Below, one piece after another: positions 11,430 to 23,217 of a stretch of DNA of 64,000 bases. The position numbers and the translations under genes are program-made. The stretch comes from Atherinomorus stipes (Eukaryota; Chordata; Actinopteri; Atheriniformes; Atherinidae). The stretch lies in contig JALJCO010000014.1 in assembly GCA_023101725.1 (NCBI GenBank), positions 372,001-436,000 of the forward strand, written 5' to 3'. Below the pieces are notes generated by a model that worked only from the letters and a program-made list of their open reading frames with translations, did not search any database and had not been told where the DNA came from. Numbering within the stretch: position 1 is the stretch's first letter; every line of letters begins with the position of its first letter.

Positions 11430-12580
11430 AGTACAGTTAGGGATGCCCGTCCGCTTTTTGGGCTCCGTCCGATCTGATATTTGATGTTTCAGTATCTGCC
11501 GATACCGATCCAATACCGATACAGAAATGGGGGAACAAAACAGCATGTTATTGTTTGATTGCACACCTCGTTGTGAAAACAGACTGGGATCTTTCTTTTG
11601 TGCAAGGCAACATCAGACTTGGCTTAAAAAAAATTGTTTTCCTGGTTTTAAAAAAGGAGATAAATGTACTGAATTACTTATTTAACAACTGCACACACAC
11701 AGCAATCTTAAATAAACTAACAATCTTCACAAGCTTGCTCACATATGTAAATATATAACAAAACGTTCTGATTCAGTCTGTGCAGTTAAATAAATGTAAA
11801 ATAATAAAATGCTGAAACTGAGGGGAAACAACAGCCCTACTCCTCAGTCAAACATGTCAAAACAAAAAGGAACAAAACTTCTTTCAAATGGTTCAGTCGG
11901 TGCAATTAGAAATTTAAAGTCAATTTAAAAGAAATAATAAACGAGCTGAAATTGAGAAAAAGAAATATCTCCACTAGCTTGACATTTTATCTTTAAAAAA
12001 ATGATTTTGTAGTACTTTGAAAATAAAGATGAAAGATCCGTGACAAAAGCAGCTGAATAAACAAACACTTAATCAGAGTTTTAACATGGAGCTTATTTCC
12101 AAACAGGGAGATTGAAGATTTTTTTTTTTTTTCTTTTTAAGCCTCTCCCACACTGCACCGGATGCCGGTGGATACCCTAAGTGATAAAACTTGTCCTGTC
12201 CAGAAATATTTAACAGTATTTCCTACTTTCTCTGCGACCTGTCGGCACTCGCGGGATTTTTACCTGTGAAAGGTGGAAACCAAACTGCCGCAGGACTCTT
12301 GTTGGAGCAGCAACAGAACACACGGCAGCCTGCTAGCTGCTAGCAGCTAACAGCTGCGACTCTGGCCTTGTAAACAAACAGCCTCCACGTGCTGCGTCGG
12401 CAACGCGTGATGTCACTTAAAGGGGAAGCACAGAAATACACTGAATAGATCTGCACCAACGGATCGGGCCGTGGATCGGCTTATGTTTACCCTTACCGAT
12501 ATTTACCGATCTAGGATTTTTTCTCTATATCGGAACCGATCCCGATCTGAAGATCGGATCGGTGCATCCCTAAGTACAGT
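11430..12580. mobile_element. hAT-type non-autonomous element with exact 8-bp duplication
   Basis: The element at 11438-12572 starts TAGGGATGC and ends GCATCCCTA, and AGTACAGT is repeated at 11430-11437 and 12573-12580. Subterminal 'CCGATC' and 'GATCGG' motifs are dense at both ends, especially the right (GATCGGATCGGTGCATCCC). The 1.1 kb interior encodes no transposase. The element at 30041-31186 has the same kind of ends. Confidence 0.92.
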
Positions 12581-12667
12581 CCAACCAGTGTCTAAGTTAG
12601 AGGACCTGTCCAGACCAAAGCAAAAATGCTCAGTCACGAATGAACCAGGACAGACTATCTAGAAGCA

Positions 12668-12846
12668 TTTAAGTCAAGACCTCACCACTAAGACCAAGAA
12701 ATTACTGAGACCAAGTAACAAGACATTACCGAGACCAGGGACAGAGACCAAGACATTACCCAGTCTACTACAATGTCTTGGTCTTGGTGCCTGGTCTCGG
12801 AGACGTCTTGGTCTTGACTGTGGTGTGGTCTTGACTACAACTCTAC
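12668..12846. mobile_element. Palindromic GTCTTGACT repeat
   Basis: AGTCAAGACCTC near the left and GTCTTGACTACAACTCTACT near the right are inverted, with repeated AAGACCAAGAC and GTCTTGGTCTTG between them. This is a familiar fish MITE-like palindrome; a related short tract is at 27056-27130. Confidence 0.65.
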
Positions 12847-12868
12847 TGTCTAGTTCAAAATAAACCAG

Positions 12869-12960
12869 TGTGGCAAGGTACGCAGTGAGGGCAGGATTCA
12901 ATCCCCAGAGTCCTGATTTACAGTCATGTATGCTAACCAGTCAGCCAAAGGGATATCCCT
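12869..12960 (-). mobile_element. tRNA-like SINE fragment, antisense copy
   Basis: On the minus strand this reads ATCCCTTTGGCTGACTGGTTAGC, a box A-like motif, then GGGGATTGAATCC, a box B-like motif at normal tRNA spacing, and ends TACCTTGCCACA. The copy at 36172-36270 shares head, box B and tail in the opposite orientation, which argues for a dispersed SINE rather than a tRNA gene. Confidence 0.6.
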
Positions 12961-13739
12961 GTGATCAAGTAGCCAGGGCGCATAATCAATCGGAGGTATA
13001 GTGACAGGACCCCACACTGTCACACCAGCATGAACCACTCCAGACTCAACTGGACCATCCCAGCCAAAAACCAGAGCAACAATGGCCCATTTAAATCAGA
13101 GCTTACAGGTCAACCCAGTTCACGTTAGATTAATAACCAGTCAGGATGGGACCCGTTTAGTTATTAACATAGAAAAAACTGCCTGAACTCAGACAGAAAC
13201 TAAACCACATGACAACAAGCAAACAAATGCATCTTTTCCCAAACAAACAAAGTAAAGTGAGTTGATCCAGATGAACTTGAGCTAACTGACAGCAGCCATT
13301 GTGCTGCGATGGCATGCTGCTCTGACACAAACTGACAGCAATTGTTGGTTTGTGTAGGCCTTGATGATGATGATGATGATGGTGGTGGTGGAGGGTGAAA
13401 AGCACCATCAGCCTCCACTGTTCTCCCGTCATCTCCACCACCGGTAAGAGCAATCTCCAAAGCCGCCACCGGGCCCTGTACTAATTACAGCTACATCTGT
13501 CTTTCTATTTTTTCTGCCTCTTCCCTTGTCCCTCTGTTGTCTGCTGAACAAATAGTTCATGCCATGTTCCTCCCCTCCTCCATCTTTACTCTTTACTCCT
13601 CTTGACACCTTCCTGCATGTCCTCACAGCTGGAGGCAGTGTCAGCGCCACTCTATTATGGATTGTATTTGCATGTTTTTGTGTGTTATATGTGTGTGAGA
13701 GAGGGAGTGTTTGGTATTAAACACTGGCGCATTTTTCTA
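12961..13739. other. No gene seen; contains a GAT/GGT microsatellite
   Basis: A (GAT)n(GGT)n run lies at about 13362-13393; it generates the poly-His and poly-Ser ORFs on the minus strand. Nothing else recognisable. Confidence 0.55.
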
Positions 13740-13905
13740 TCTTCCCACATCGTCTCTGTATTTGTATATGCTAATGAGGAATTTCTGTGCTGCCTGCCAT
13801 AAAGGAGCTGCTGGATAATAACCCTGTAAAGCAAACTGGTGCAAACCGACGAACCAATTATCTCCAATCTTGTTTTTCTTGTCCCCCAATTACCATATGC
13901 AGAAG
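13740..13905. promoter_or_regulatory. Candidate conserved non-coding block
   Basis: An octamer-like ATGCTAAT (13768-13775) is followed by a low-redundancy run with CATAAAGGAG, ACCAATTATC, CCCAATTACC and an E-box CATATG. No transposon signature. Suggestive only. Confidence 0.25.
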
Positions 13906-14248
13906 AAAGATGTATGTTTTTAACAACACCAAATCCTTAAATGACCCATATTAAAACTAGATTTAACATAGCTTTTTTTTTTCTTTCTTTCTTTTTTACA
14001 TCTCATACCCTTACCTTTATTTCTTCCTGTATAGTTCAAATGTACCCATCATTCTCACAGAGGGAACGGAGCAGATCAACAGAGAATGACATGGGCACAA
14101 AAAAAGCTGCGAAACATGACAGCACAACAAATAACCTTCAACGCTTTCTGCCCACAAATTCAACCGCTGACACAGAAAACACCTAAACTATGTCCTGCAG
14201 CCAAATTAGACACCTGTCCAAACCTTTAAAGACCTTTTGTATTTTTCA

Positions 14249-14410
14249 CAAATTCTCTGTACTGCATTGTAATTGGCTAGCGGGCCTGCGTGTTAGCGTG
14301 CATGGCATGCTCGGCTGCAGAGAAGGTAAAATAGGCAGGCGGGGGAGCTGAATAGAAATTTGATTGTGTTGCTGTCAAGCGCTCCCGCATGAACTCCCCT
14401 TTTCTTTCTC
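14249..14410. promoter_or_regulatory. Candidate conserved non-coding block
   Basis: Contains GTAATTGGCTAGCGGGC, GCATGGCATGC and AATTTGATTG, with a GC content above the flanks and no repeat signature. Together with 13740-13905 and 14690-14835 it forms an unusually repeat-poor kilobase. Confidence 0.25.
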
Positions 14411-14492
14411 CACCCAGACAGAGAGGAGAAGTGTGAAGGGAGAATAGGGGGAGAAGGAGGAGTGGGTTGGTGGAGGGGGGGTGGTAGAGAAA

Positions 14493-14496
<4 letters not shown>

Positions 14497-14526
<30 letters not shown>
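14497..14526. repeat. (GA)n microsatellite
   Basis: Fifteen GA units within a G/A-rich tract from about 14415 to 14550. The Ser/Leu-rich ORFs on the minus strand come from it. Confidence 0.95.
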
Positions 14527-14534
<8 letters not shown>

Positions 14535-14689
14535 GGGTGAAAGAGACACACACACTTCATTTGTCATCCAGTGGCCTGATTGGAGTGGCAAAGCCAATTC
14601 ACATTTCAAGTGGAGTTCTCATCACACAAGCCCACTATACCAAACCCCCATTCCTCCTTCATCACCCTCCCCCCATCCTCACCTCACCT

Positions 14690-14835
14690 CATGTATCCTG
14701 CCAATCAAGTGCAGCCTGTAAAAGCTGCCAATGTTTCGAGCTGAGAGCGTCATCATCATGGATGGGAGCGGTAATGACTCTCTCTCAGGGGCTATAATAG
14801 CTGCAACTAATGGAGAAGGGTAGTAGGGAGCGAGG
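14690..14835. promoter_or_regulatory. Candidate conserved non-coding block
   Basis: Contains CCAATCAAG, GTCATCATCATGG, GGTAATGACT and CTATAATAGCTGCAACTAATGG. Single-copy-looking, no open frame. Evidence is sequence texture only. Confidence 0.25.
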
Positions 14836-15061
14836 CACAAGGGGTGAGGGTCACGGGGAAGGTTGGGGGCGACTGTAGAGCCGCCGTTGCTGCTGTCATG
14901 ACAAAAACTCAAAGAACTTTTTGGGGGTAATTTAAGCTGAATGCTTCACATTGCTCAACAAGTTGGAAGTGTCATGCAGCAGCATCTGAACACAGAAATT
15001 CATTTCCCTAAAAATTCCAAAAACCTGAGCTTTTACTCCGCGTTCAAGCTTAAAAAAAGGG

Positions 15062-15235
15062 CAGATAGAGGACTTTCCAGGAAGGTATTACCAGACAAAG
15101 CACTGTCCAGACCTAACCCAACGGAACACTGTCCATGTGATACCCGACAGAGGGCTGTCCAGGCGTCACCCGATGGAATGATGTCCAGGCATTACCCAAC
15201 GGAGCACTTTCCCGGCGTTACCCGACAGGTGTATC
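15062..15235. repeat. 26-bp minisatellite, left part
   Basis: About six and a half units of 26 bp, each with an ACCCGA(C/T)(A/G)GA head and a (T)GTCCAGGC(A/G)T tail; spacing is exact across the last four units. The same unit reappears at 20031-20094. Confidence 0.9.
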
Positions 15236-17280
15236 CAGGGTGCTTTTATATGGTGTAATAAAAGTTCTTAGTCAAGTCTACACCTGTGAATGTCTGTATT
15301 TCTGCACTGTGTTCTGGTTCGCTGTGTTGAAGAAGGGACTAGGACCACAACAGGTGTTGGTATTTCTTTATGCCAGTCAAGTAGTTCACAGCCTCTTTAT
15401 GAATGAAATAAAATGCTCTGTAACATGCAGCTTGCTTAAATAAATGCTCATTGTACTTGACAGTAGGGGTGTCAACGTTTACAATTTTTTCTACACTTGT
15501 AATCTGGACTACTAACCGTTGTGTACACGGTTACACGTTTGAAATTAATAATCCTCAGGTTGCAGATGGTGATGTCACCTACGCATCCCACCTTCCGCCC
15601 GCCGTCATACTGAACTCAGAGCAGAAACACTATCATAGAGGCAAAGTAAGGTTTTGGATATTTATCATTTTAATCTCTGAGAACTGAAATGATTTGACGA
15701 AAAATATCTCTTTTATTGGGTGCGATTTGAACGGAGTCCCTGGAGAAGTTTCAAACAGCTGACATCGGCTAACTGGATTTTTCTTCATCTATCAAATACA
15801 TAATAACCTGTCTACATACATGGGAGAAAGAAAGCTTTCACAAGCAGAGATATCTGTCGATGTTTCATGGCTGGCTGGGCTGACCTGAAAATATGGAAAT
15901 GTTTTATCTGAAGGAAGTAAGTCTTGTTCTGGTGATCAACTTTATGTATACAGCGGCTAACACGAGCGGTTCGATCTTCTGCTAAACACATGCAGTTTTT
16001 ACAGTGTCTGATTGGATTCACACCCATAACTTCATTTTCAGAAAAAATATACATGAACAGATTAATCTGACAAACTGCTTAATCCAGGTGTGTCTGACCT
16101 CAGTAACTGGAGACAACGGAAAGCCCGTTACAAGTGAATACAAGTCAGAGACAACCAGGATTAAATTTTCATATGCAGGGTCCAAAATTAACACTCGCCA
16201 GGCGCCAAATGCAAGTAAAATTTCTGTTTGGCCAGTAAATCTCAAAGGGCTATCCGCCACATGGTGAGTAAATGTTTCTATCAAATAAGTCATGTTTTTA
16301 AATCGTCATTTTGGTGGATTTCTTCTCTATGTGCTTGGCTGTCTGCACCTCTGGTCTACAGAGGTGCATGAACAATGCGCATGGACACAAGCATGCACTC
16401 ATAACATGTGAAAGCCACCCACTACAGTACTTCCGTTTACTAACAACTAGTGATTAGCTCAGGCTAATTAAGTAGCGGGAATATGTGGCAAGTTTTAGCA
16501 GGAGGCAGCCAGTCTTCAAGAGAAAAGCACAGGGAGCAGGACTAACAGCCAACCAGAAAGTTCAGTGAGAAGTGGCGCTTTGGAGGTGTCACAAGACAAC
16601 GGCTTCACAATGATAGAGTCCGCTCCATTTACTACCCGGTGACTGAGTGACGAGTCGGGTGAGCGGAGTTTTTACTCTGATCCGCTCGGATCTGATGGCA
16701 GGCTGTTCCAACTTGATAAATTACCTTGAGGTGTGGCCTTTATTGAAGTTTAGTAGTTAACTGAGCATTAAAATGATTCCTGGAACAACCTCGGCCTGTA
16801 TTATAATTCTATTCAGCTGCTCTGAGCAGCAAATTTCTCGTCCTTATTTAAGACACCTCCAACAGTCACCGTTACACTTAGCAGACTATAGCCTGAAACA
16901 AACTGGTGCAAACTCATCACTTTATTATTAACTTGTAATGTTTTTCATCATCAACTTTGCTCTGAAAGATCCATGCTTCATTTGTTTTGTTAAAACATTT
17001 TTCCATCTGCAGATGCTTTCCCCTCTGCTACAGAGATTTCAACACAATGAAACAAGTCAAAAATGACCAGGAGACAATGTTAGATCTCCTTTTGGTCCAG
17101 CTGTGTTCTCCAGAGATCAGGGAGTATGATTCCACAAATGCTGTAGGACTGTCAGGACCAGGAGGCCATGCTTCATGGACTGTGTTAAAGGGCAAAGAGT
17201 AGAGAGCAAGGTATCTGATTTATATGAATAAATTCAGAAATCATCACTTTATTAAATATTTTTACTTGTTCCACATTGTT
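15236..17280. other. No gene confirmed; mixed old repeat sequence
   Basis: AGTAGGGGTGTCAACG at 15463 resembles a hAT terminus but no partner end was found. 15406-15436 (AATAAAATGCTCTGTAACATGCAGC) is repeated directly at 19580-19607. 16140-16290 has a 58-codon open stretch ending near a GTGAGT donor-like site. None is strong enough to name. Confidence 0.4.
16987..17202 (+). other. Exon-like ORF of unknown nature
   Basis: An acceptor-like pyrimidine tract and CATCTGCAG precede 17011, after which an open frame runs to a TAG at 17200 (…NTMKQVKNDQETMLDLLLVQ…). The composition is protein-like but I recognise no family and no partner exon. It may equally be chance. Confidence 0.2.
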
Positions 17281-18868
17281 TTAAAGGTGCTATGACATCA
17301 AATTTAACTTTTGGGGGGTTTTAGGGGTTTAATATGGTCTGTTGTGCACTGATGAGGCCATGTTAATGTCCAGAGTGAGTATCAAAGTCCGTGTTTATGG
17401 TCTGTTAGCTTTGTTTCTTTGTTCAAATACGTAAACGTCCCCTAAGGGTTACATTACATAACCTTTAGGGGACATTTGGAGAACATTCCTCTGTTAGCTG
17501 GGCTGACTGTTTTCGCATCTTGGACAGCGCTGAATATTAGGCTTTTGGGCTGCTACTGTTAAAGTAATATCAAGTCTACTCTTGTTATACGCAGAAAAAA
17601 TGTAAGGAGATTTGAATCAGCCTGCTACGGCTGCTAGCCGGCTACGTCTACACTAGCCCGTGTAAGTACTTAAACGAGCATGATCCCTCCTATTGTCAAC
17701 ATTTACCCGGCATTTAAGGGCCCTTTATTCACATATTTCTTTAGCCAGTTAAGGAGGACATGTTAATCGCAAGCCAACGGGTCAGCAGGCTGGTAACTTC
17801 ATCGTTTAATGAAAGAAAGTGAAGACAACAAAACCCGCCGCAGACTGATAGCAATTAGCAAAGCGCGCTACAGGAAAGTAGCCTCAATACCTCAACTCTC
17901 AGTCGAAAATTTGCTCGGCCATAAAAGTTTTATAGTCATTTTTTACTCATGGCAACAGCGCCACCTAGTTGTCAGTCTAAATGAAGAAAAAAAGAAAATA
18001 TCTGTTTTCTATGGCCAGCATTGCTTCACTACTTCCAGAAATGAACTTCCTGTTTACATGCTGATGTCATACATGTGCGTCTGCCCATGATGTGGCACAT
18101 GCTTAGTATGTGCAAATGAGCACCAACCCTTAAATGATTCTTAAACAACAGTATGGATGCAGGTAACACACAGTTAAACGTCCCAAATATCATTTACCAC
18201 TTAATGGAGACGTAGTTTTTATTATCAGTATTATTATTCACGTGCTGTAGACGTAGAGTGGCGATGCCAATTGGAAAAAATGACATCATTCACTCTTTTA
18301 TTTGGCAGCCCCCCCTTGTTAAAACACCTTCCCGCACGCATGATTCTACGTAATTCAACTGCTCCAATCAGAGCACTCCCCCCTTTGATGATTCAACTGT
18401 GTGAGTGGAGCTGAGTAACTGCTGAGCAGTCAGGTCGGTTTTTTAAACAAATGGATTTAAAAGAAAACTTCTGCAGCAACACTGAGGGAGGCGACCACAA
18501 CCTTGTCATTACCTGTAAGTTTATTTATTTTCTAAATGCTGTCTTGTCTGATAAACGTAGCTCAATGTCTGGAATGGACATGTTGCTAACAGTTAGCCTT
18601 TAACAAACTCTGACCGCAGCTTGACCTAGATTCTCTAAATAAGGTTATAGCCAAATAAGGTGTAGCCAATCAAAATGAAGTCAACTTGGTCTCCGGGTAA
18701 AGCTGCATATCATTACCGCACCCAACTCTTTTACTGAGGAAGTGAGGTCAACCGTGCCAAAACAATCCCCTTCTGTAAAAAGTGACGTTTTTTTCTTTGG
18801 AGTATTTACATATGCAGTAATGTCAACTACATGAACTAGTTTTTACTGCTATGTCATCACTCCTTTAA
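17281..18868 (+). mobile_element. TTAA element, family C
   Basis: TTAA at 17281-17284 and 18865-18868 bounds inverted ends AAGGTGCTATGACATCA and (inverted) AAGGAGTGATGACATAG. At 1.59 kb it is long for a MITE yet has no transposase. It carries an ATG-plus-donor exon at 18451-18514. The TTAA target fits piggyBac or Kolobok type transposition; the sequence does not choose between them. Confidence 0.7.
18451..18514 (+). pseudogene. Exon-like ORF with GTAAGT donor in family C element
   Basis: ATG opens 21 codons (MDLKENFCSNTEGGDHNLVI and one more) plus one base, and runs directly into T|GTAAGTTTATTTATTTT, a near-ideal donor. It lies about 350 bp from the right end, facing outward. No second exon is in the element, so if transcribed it would splice into flanking DNA. 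Protein family unknown. Confidence 0.45.
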
Positions 18869-19032
18869 CATTGCTGTTTCTTTCTTTTTGAGTTTGCATC
18901 CAACATAACATTGTATTATAGAAAAAACGGAAGGTTTATGTGTGTAAAATAGTTTAATATAATGACTGGTAAAAATATGCTCGGCTGTTGAATTTTTCAT
19001 CTTCCCGACAACTTGGCCGGCGAGTCCAAAGG

Positions 19033-19525
19033 TTAAAGGGACTTGAGGCAAGATTAAGAAACGAAACTCGCGACTGCCGCGACTGCTGCGACTGCCCCTT
19101 CAGGTAACTGCAGCCACAAGCCAAGCCGTCACGGGAGCATGCACAAACTGAAGCTATAATGTTGTTTACTCACCTTTTTCTCCCTAATTACACTTTTTAG
19201 TGGTCTTTCAGTTGATCTGGATCGTTTGCTGACGGCAGAATAATCCATAACTATCGCTTACAGTGTTTTTATTTAACGTGACCGTCTTTTTCCTGCATCA
19301 AAACTGCGGATGTAGCGTCATTTGACGTCACGTCCGCAGGGCAGCGCGGGAAATTCGGACACCGAATTGCAGCGCATTTTGCAGCACACAGCCTGTTCAA
19401 GGCAACGGAGAGAAACATGGCTGGAAACGTTATTTTTGGTATTTAGCGCTTCATCACCCATTAGTATGAAAAAAAGGGACATTCATGTTTGGTTTTCTTC
19501 AAATTCCTGCCTCAAGTCCCTTTAA
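19033..19525 (-). mobile_element. TTAA MITE, family B copy 1
   Basis: TTAA at 19033-19036 and 19522-19525; ends AAGGGACTTGAGGCA in perfect inverted orientation. 493 bp. Two further copies lie at 37428-37910 and 53623-54074, both in the opposite orientation. Its exon-like ORF is on the minus strand. Confidence 0.9.
19174..19248 (-). pseudogene. Intact exon-like ORF with GTGAGT donor in family B
   Basis: On the minus strand ATG (19246-19248) opens exactly 25 codons, starting MDYSAVSKRSRSTER and ending REKK, followed directly by GTGAGT. The copy at 37705-37778 has the same start and a GTAAGA donor but a one-base deletion that brings a stop after ERH. The copy at 53899 has the ATG, the same deletion and a lost donor. 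The intact copy supports a real ancestral first exon rich in basic residues. Confidence 0.5.
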
Positions 19526-20030
19526 TTTCGGACACTGCTCATATGAACAAACCAACAAAATACACATACCTGTACACATTAAATAAAATGCTCTGAAACA
19601 TGCAGCCGGCTCCACACAGGTCATTAGCCTCCAGTGTGCAAATACATTAGTGAAACCCTGTAGCTCTGCGGCACGTGTCTGCTACAATCTTGACCAAACA
19701 ACACATAACTGTATGATTACTGCTTAAAACAAAATTTACATTCACACACATTCAGTTTGTTTAGTCAAAATAACATAATATTTGTTTAACCATGAGAAAA
19801 AAAAGCACCATACCTTCTCTCAGACAACAGAGCTCTACAGCACGGGCCGAGAATGACGCAGTGCTGATGTCATCAACAGGCGACATCTTAGGGACAGTAC
19901 AGGCATTGAAACTGAGTTTTTAGGGAATTACTGAACATACTCTAACAGAGAGAAAATTTTAATTGTTTAATAAGGAATTGGTGGAAGTTCAAACCTACAA
20001 TTAAAAGACTTATACCACTTTGATTACACA
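19526..20030. other. No gene seen
   Basis: Contains the second copy of the AATAAAATGCTCTG-AACATGCAGC repeat (19580-19607). Otherwise unremarkable. Confidence 0.5.
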
Positions 20031-20094
20031 GGCATTACCCGATGGAGCACTAAACAGGTGTTACCGAAGGGAGCACCTACAAGGTGTTACAAGA
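20031..20094. repeat. 26-bp minisatellite, right part
   Basis: Two and a half decayed units: GGCATTACCCGATGGAGCAC, then AGGTGTTACCGAAGGGAGCAC, then AAGGTGTTAC. They match the unit at 15062-15235 in the same orientation. Confidence 0.75.
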
Positions 20095-21742
20095 TGTTTT
20101 CATTGACTATACCCTCATCCATTAACCATGCTTTCACTCAGATGTGTGTACAGTGTTTGAGAACATTTCCACACAAAGTGTGAAAACTTTCATTCTTACT
20201 TCAAGAGGTTTATAAAAACAAGCACGGCTCAGATTAATGGACAGAATGCCTGAACATAATGATCATCTGCATCTAAATATGTTCTTTACATCTTGAAAAT
20301 AATAAGTTAGTTTGAAACCAACTTTGTGTTACTGCTGTGAAAACCTAACACAAGGCGCCTGCAACCAGCAGGTATTTGAAAACTTTTAACTGATGATGAG
20401 GTCATTACAGGATTTGGAAACTGCTCCACAGAGAGCAAACAGACTTCTGAGCAGATCCTGTTAGATTTTAACTTGATTTTTAAATTTTTTCAAGGAACTG
20501 CATGAAACCTGTTGTGGTGCAACTCCAAGTAGTTTTTTGTTGGCAAATCAGGAATTGCCAGCCATCCTGAGCCATATTCAGCTCGGCTAATTTCTGTGGA
20601 GACTATATCCGTCCCAACCTGGACGCATTTACACAAGCTGAAAAGAAACAGGAAACAGCTGAATGTGAAGCAATGGTGGGAATGTCCGTCTCTCCCAGCT
20701 GTCCATGTTCTTCATCCATGTCACGTCACTTTTTCTTTTTCTTTTTTTTTTTTTTTTTGGCATTGAGTTTGATTTCCAGTCATTTCTTTTAAAATTTCCA
20801 ACAGAAATGTCATTTGTTCCTAACCGCATGCCTTTTGCCAATGCAGTGTTTATTCTTTGCTTTTTTCTTATTAACACAGAACACTTTACAAGTAGACAAA
20901 GTGACTTTTTGCACACTTTTACGAGTATTCTCAAAATACTGGTATGTATTTTTGTCTTTTACAGATTTTTTACATCTTAGTGGTTAAATAAAACAAAAAA
21001 CCTTTTATATAGAAGGTTGATAAATGTGGTTCCATGTCCTTCAAAGCTAAGTTATAAGAGAAGATCTGATGACAGAGAAATACATAATTGCTTCAGACAT
21101 TAGATAAGAAAACACTGAATTTCACAAATGAGACATAAAAAATGCTTCAAAGATAAATAACTCAGAAAGATGTGAAAAGAACCAAAGGGGTGGAAATAAA
21201 AAGGATTTGGGGTCCTGTTATAAACATTTGCTGCTCAAAAATTTTCTTCTGTAATGTGGGAATACTGATATTTTCTGCTGTGGTTTTTTGATAGAAAAGA
21301 GGCAGGTGTCAAATGGCAAATTAAAGTATTTCATCAACTTTCTTAAGCCTTAAATATCAAATTACATTCATTTCTTAATAAAACAGACCTGAGGGAACCA
21401 TTTTATGAGCCTAAGAGTTTTTTTATAACCAGAAAGGAGACTGTAGGAACCAACCATTAATAGAATACGTAGAGGTTGAATGTGGGACATTTTTATTAAA
21501 AGCTACATTTGAAAAAAAATAATACCTCCACAGGTCGTTTGGGGATGTACAGAATGAACAACATTTCCCAGAAAAATTATATTCAGCCTAAAAATAATTA
21601 TAAAATAAATTTTTACCGGTTCGATAATGGCATTTTATTTACGTCTATAAGCCGATACACGCCGCCATTGCAGGTTGCCAAATACGATCTCTGTGTGGAA
21701 ACAATATTTTGGTCATAGTCAGGCTTGTACAGGGAAAAAACC
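20095..21742. other. AT-rich DNA, no gene seen
   Basis: Contains a T-rich tract at about 20730-20760. The ORFs on both strands there come from it. No element ends recognised. Confidence 0.5.
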
Positions 21743-21926
21743 ATGGAGACGACAAGTGAAGCAGCTGCTTCAGAGCCCTGGAGATGTTGTTATCTGTTTC
21801 TGAGGAGGAGTGACCTGAGAAGAGCAAAACCTGGAGTAAATTTAGGTGAAGACTTCACTAAATGGACCCACATAAACGTTTTCCACGGAGTCAAAACACG
21901 GAAATGGCGATTTCCCTCCTGGATCG
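21743..21926 (+). other. Candidate first coding exon with good Kozak and donor
   Basis: AAACCATGG gives a strong initiation context at 21743. The frame stays open for 61 codons, starting METTSEAAASEPW and including LRRAKPGVNLGEDFTKW, and ends ATCG|GTAAGC at 21926/21927. Downstream is a GCTAGC/GCTAACGTTAGC-rich stretch as often seen in fish 5' regions. I do not recognise the protein. It could be the first exon of a host gene or of a transposon-derived gene; the local exon-donor theme favours the latter. Confidence 0.35.
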
Positions 21927-23217
21927 GTAAGCTAGAGCTAGCTTGTTTGCTAACATGGCTAACGTTAGCTGTCAGTTATAAACTCCTCTGCGTTACTTGT
22001 TGGACATGCTGCAGACTGTTGGTCACTTGCGTATCGGCAGCGAGCCTGGCATCCCAGAGACCGGAGTTGTTTTTCTGCCGTTGCAACTACAACCTAGACA
22101 CACGTGATGTCGCTGTTCTGGTGGTGTTCCATATTCAACCTTTAATTTTTATATTTACATAAAAAACAAAATTGGAACTGGATATTTCGGCAGCTCCATG
22201 ACCCACGTGAAGCTCTACTCTCATTTGAGTAATCTGGTAAACTGTAGCTGGGGCTTAACCAATTGACAGTTATTTTGTGGCATCACGGTCTGTAGGAAAC
22301 GCCCCCCTGGCAGGCAAAAAACACTCTAGCTCCCCGCCCGCACGCTGAGAACAAGCTACTAGAAAATACCAGATGGTTGTTTTGCGATTGGGTGCACAAA
22401 CCACCGGGGAAAAAAGAGACTGGGGTTGTGTTTTTATCGTATTCTGGCCTATAAAGACATCCTGAGAGGAGAAATCTGTGGCTCAAACACAATTCGACCC
22501 CTGGGCACAGCGGACCATGGCAGCCCCTCCACTAACCCACACGTTTTAGCAGCAAACACTTCATCAGCGGTCAGTAACGCCCACACCTACATTCATCCGT
22601 ATATAGTTAGCATAGTTTTAACCATAAATAAAACCTTATACATGTTGATGTCATATGGCGGCGACCAGGTGCCTGCCGTCATTCTAATGAGTTGACATTA
22701 GCGACTAGCTAAAACGGAGGGATGCGGTAATGCAAATAAACTCCTAAAGGAGGGATATGGAAATCCTGTTGTACTCATATTCAGCGGAATAGCACAAATA
22801 CATGATGTAACACTGAAATTTTGACATTCTTTGTTTTTCATACATCCTGTTCTATTTGCTTTTTATTTACGTCTTCATAGTAGTCCATCCTTTCTAAACC
22901 TGATGTTGCAACAAGTTAAAATGAGAGGAAATTATTCTATTTCTGTTATAATAGTAGTTTTAAGTGAGAACTGTCGGTGCTCTTATAAAGTATACCTTCA
23001 TCCTGGCAGCGGTGTACCGTGATGGTTCTCAACCAGACAGATGTAAATATCTCTGAATTCAGGCTCAGCAGGGACACAGCTGTGATTAAAGGTTCATATA
23101 CAGCAGTCGCATCTCTATACGGGTCACAAGTGTCCAACTTATTTCTGTATCTTTCCTTCTCAGCTACTGACTGGTGAGTTCAACAATTATTAGTCTGTCT
23201 GCTCAGAGCCCCATTAC
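21927..23217. other. No gene confirmed
   Basis: GC-moderate DNA with several CpGs near 22280-22420, then AT-rich DNA. No transposon termini found around the exon-like ORF at 21743. Confidence 0.4.

Noticed and set aside
13157..13469. Poly-His and poly-Ser ORFs
   Set aside because: Created by the (GAT)n/(GGT)n microsatellite in two frames.
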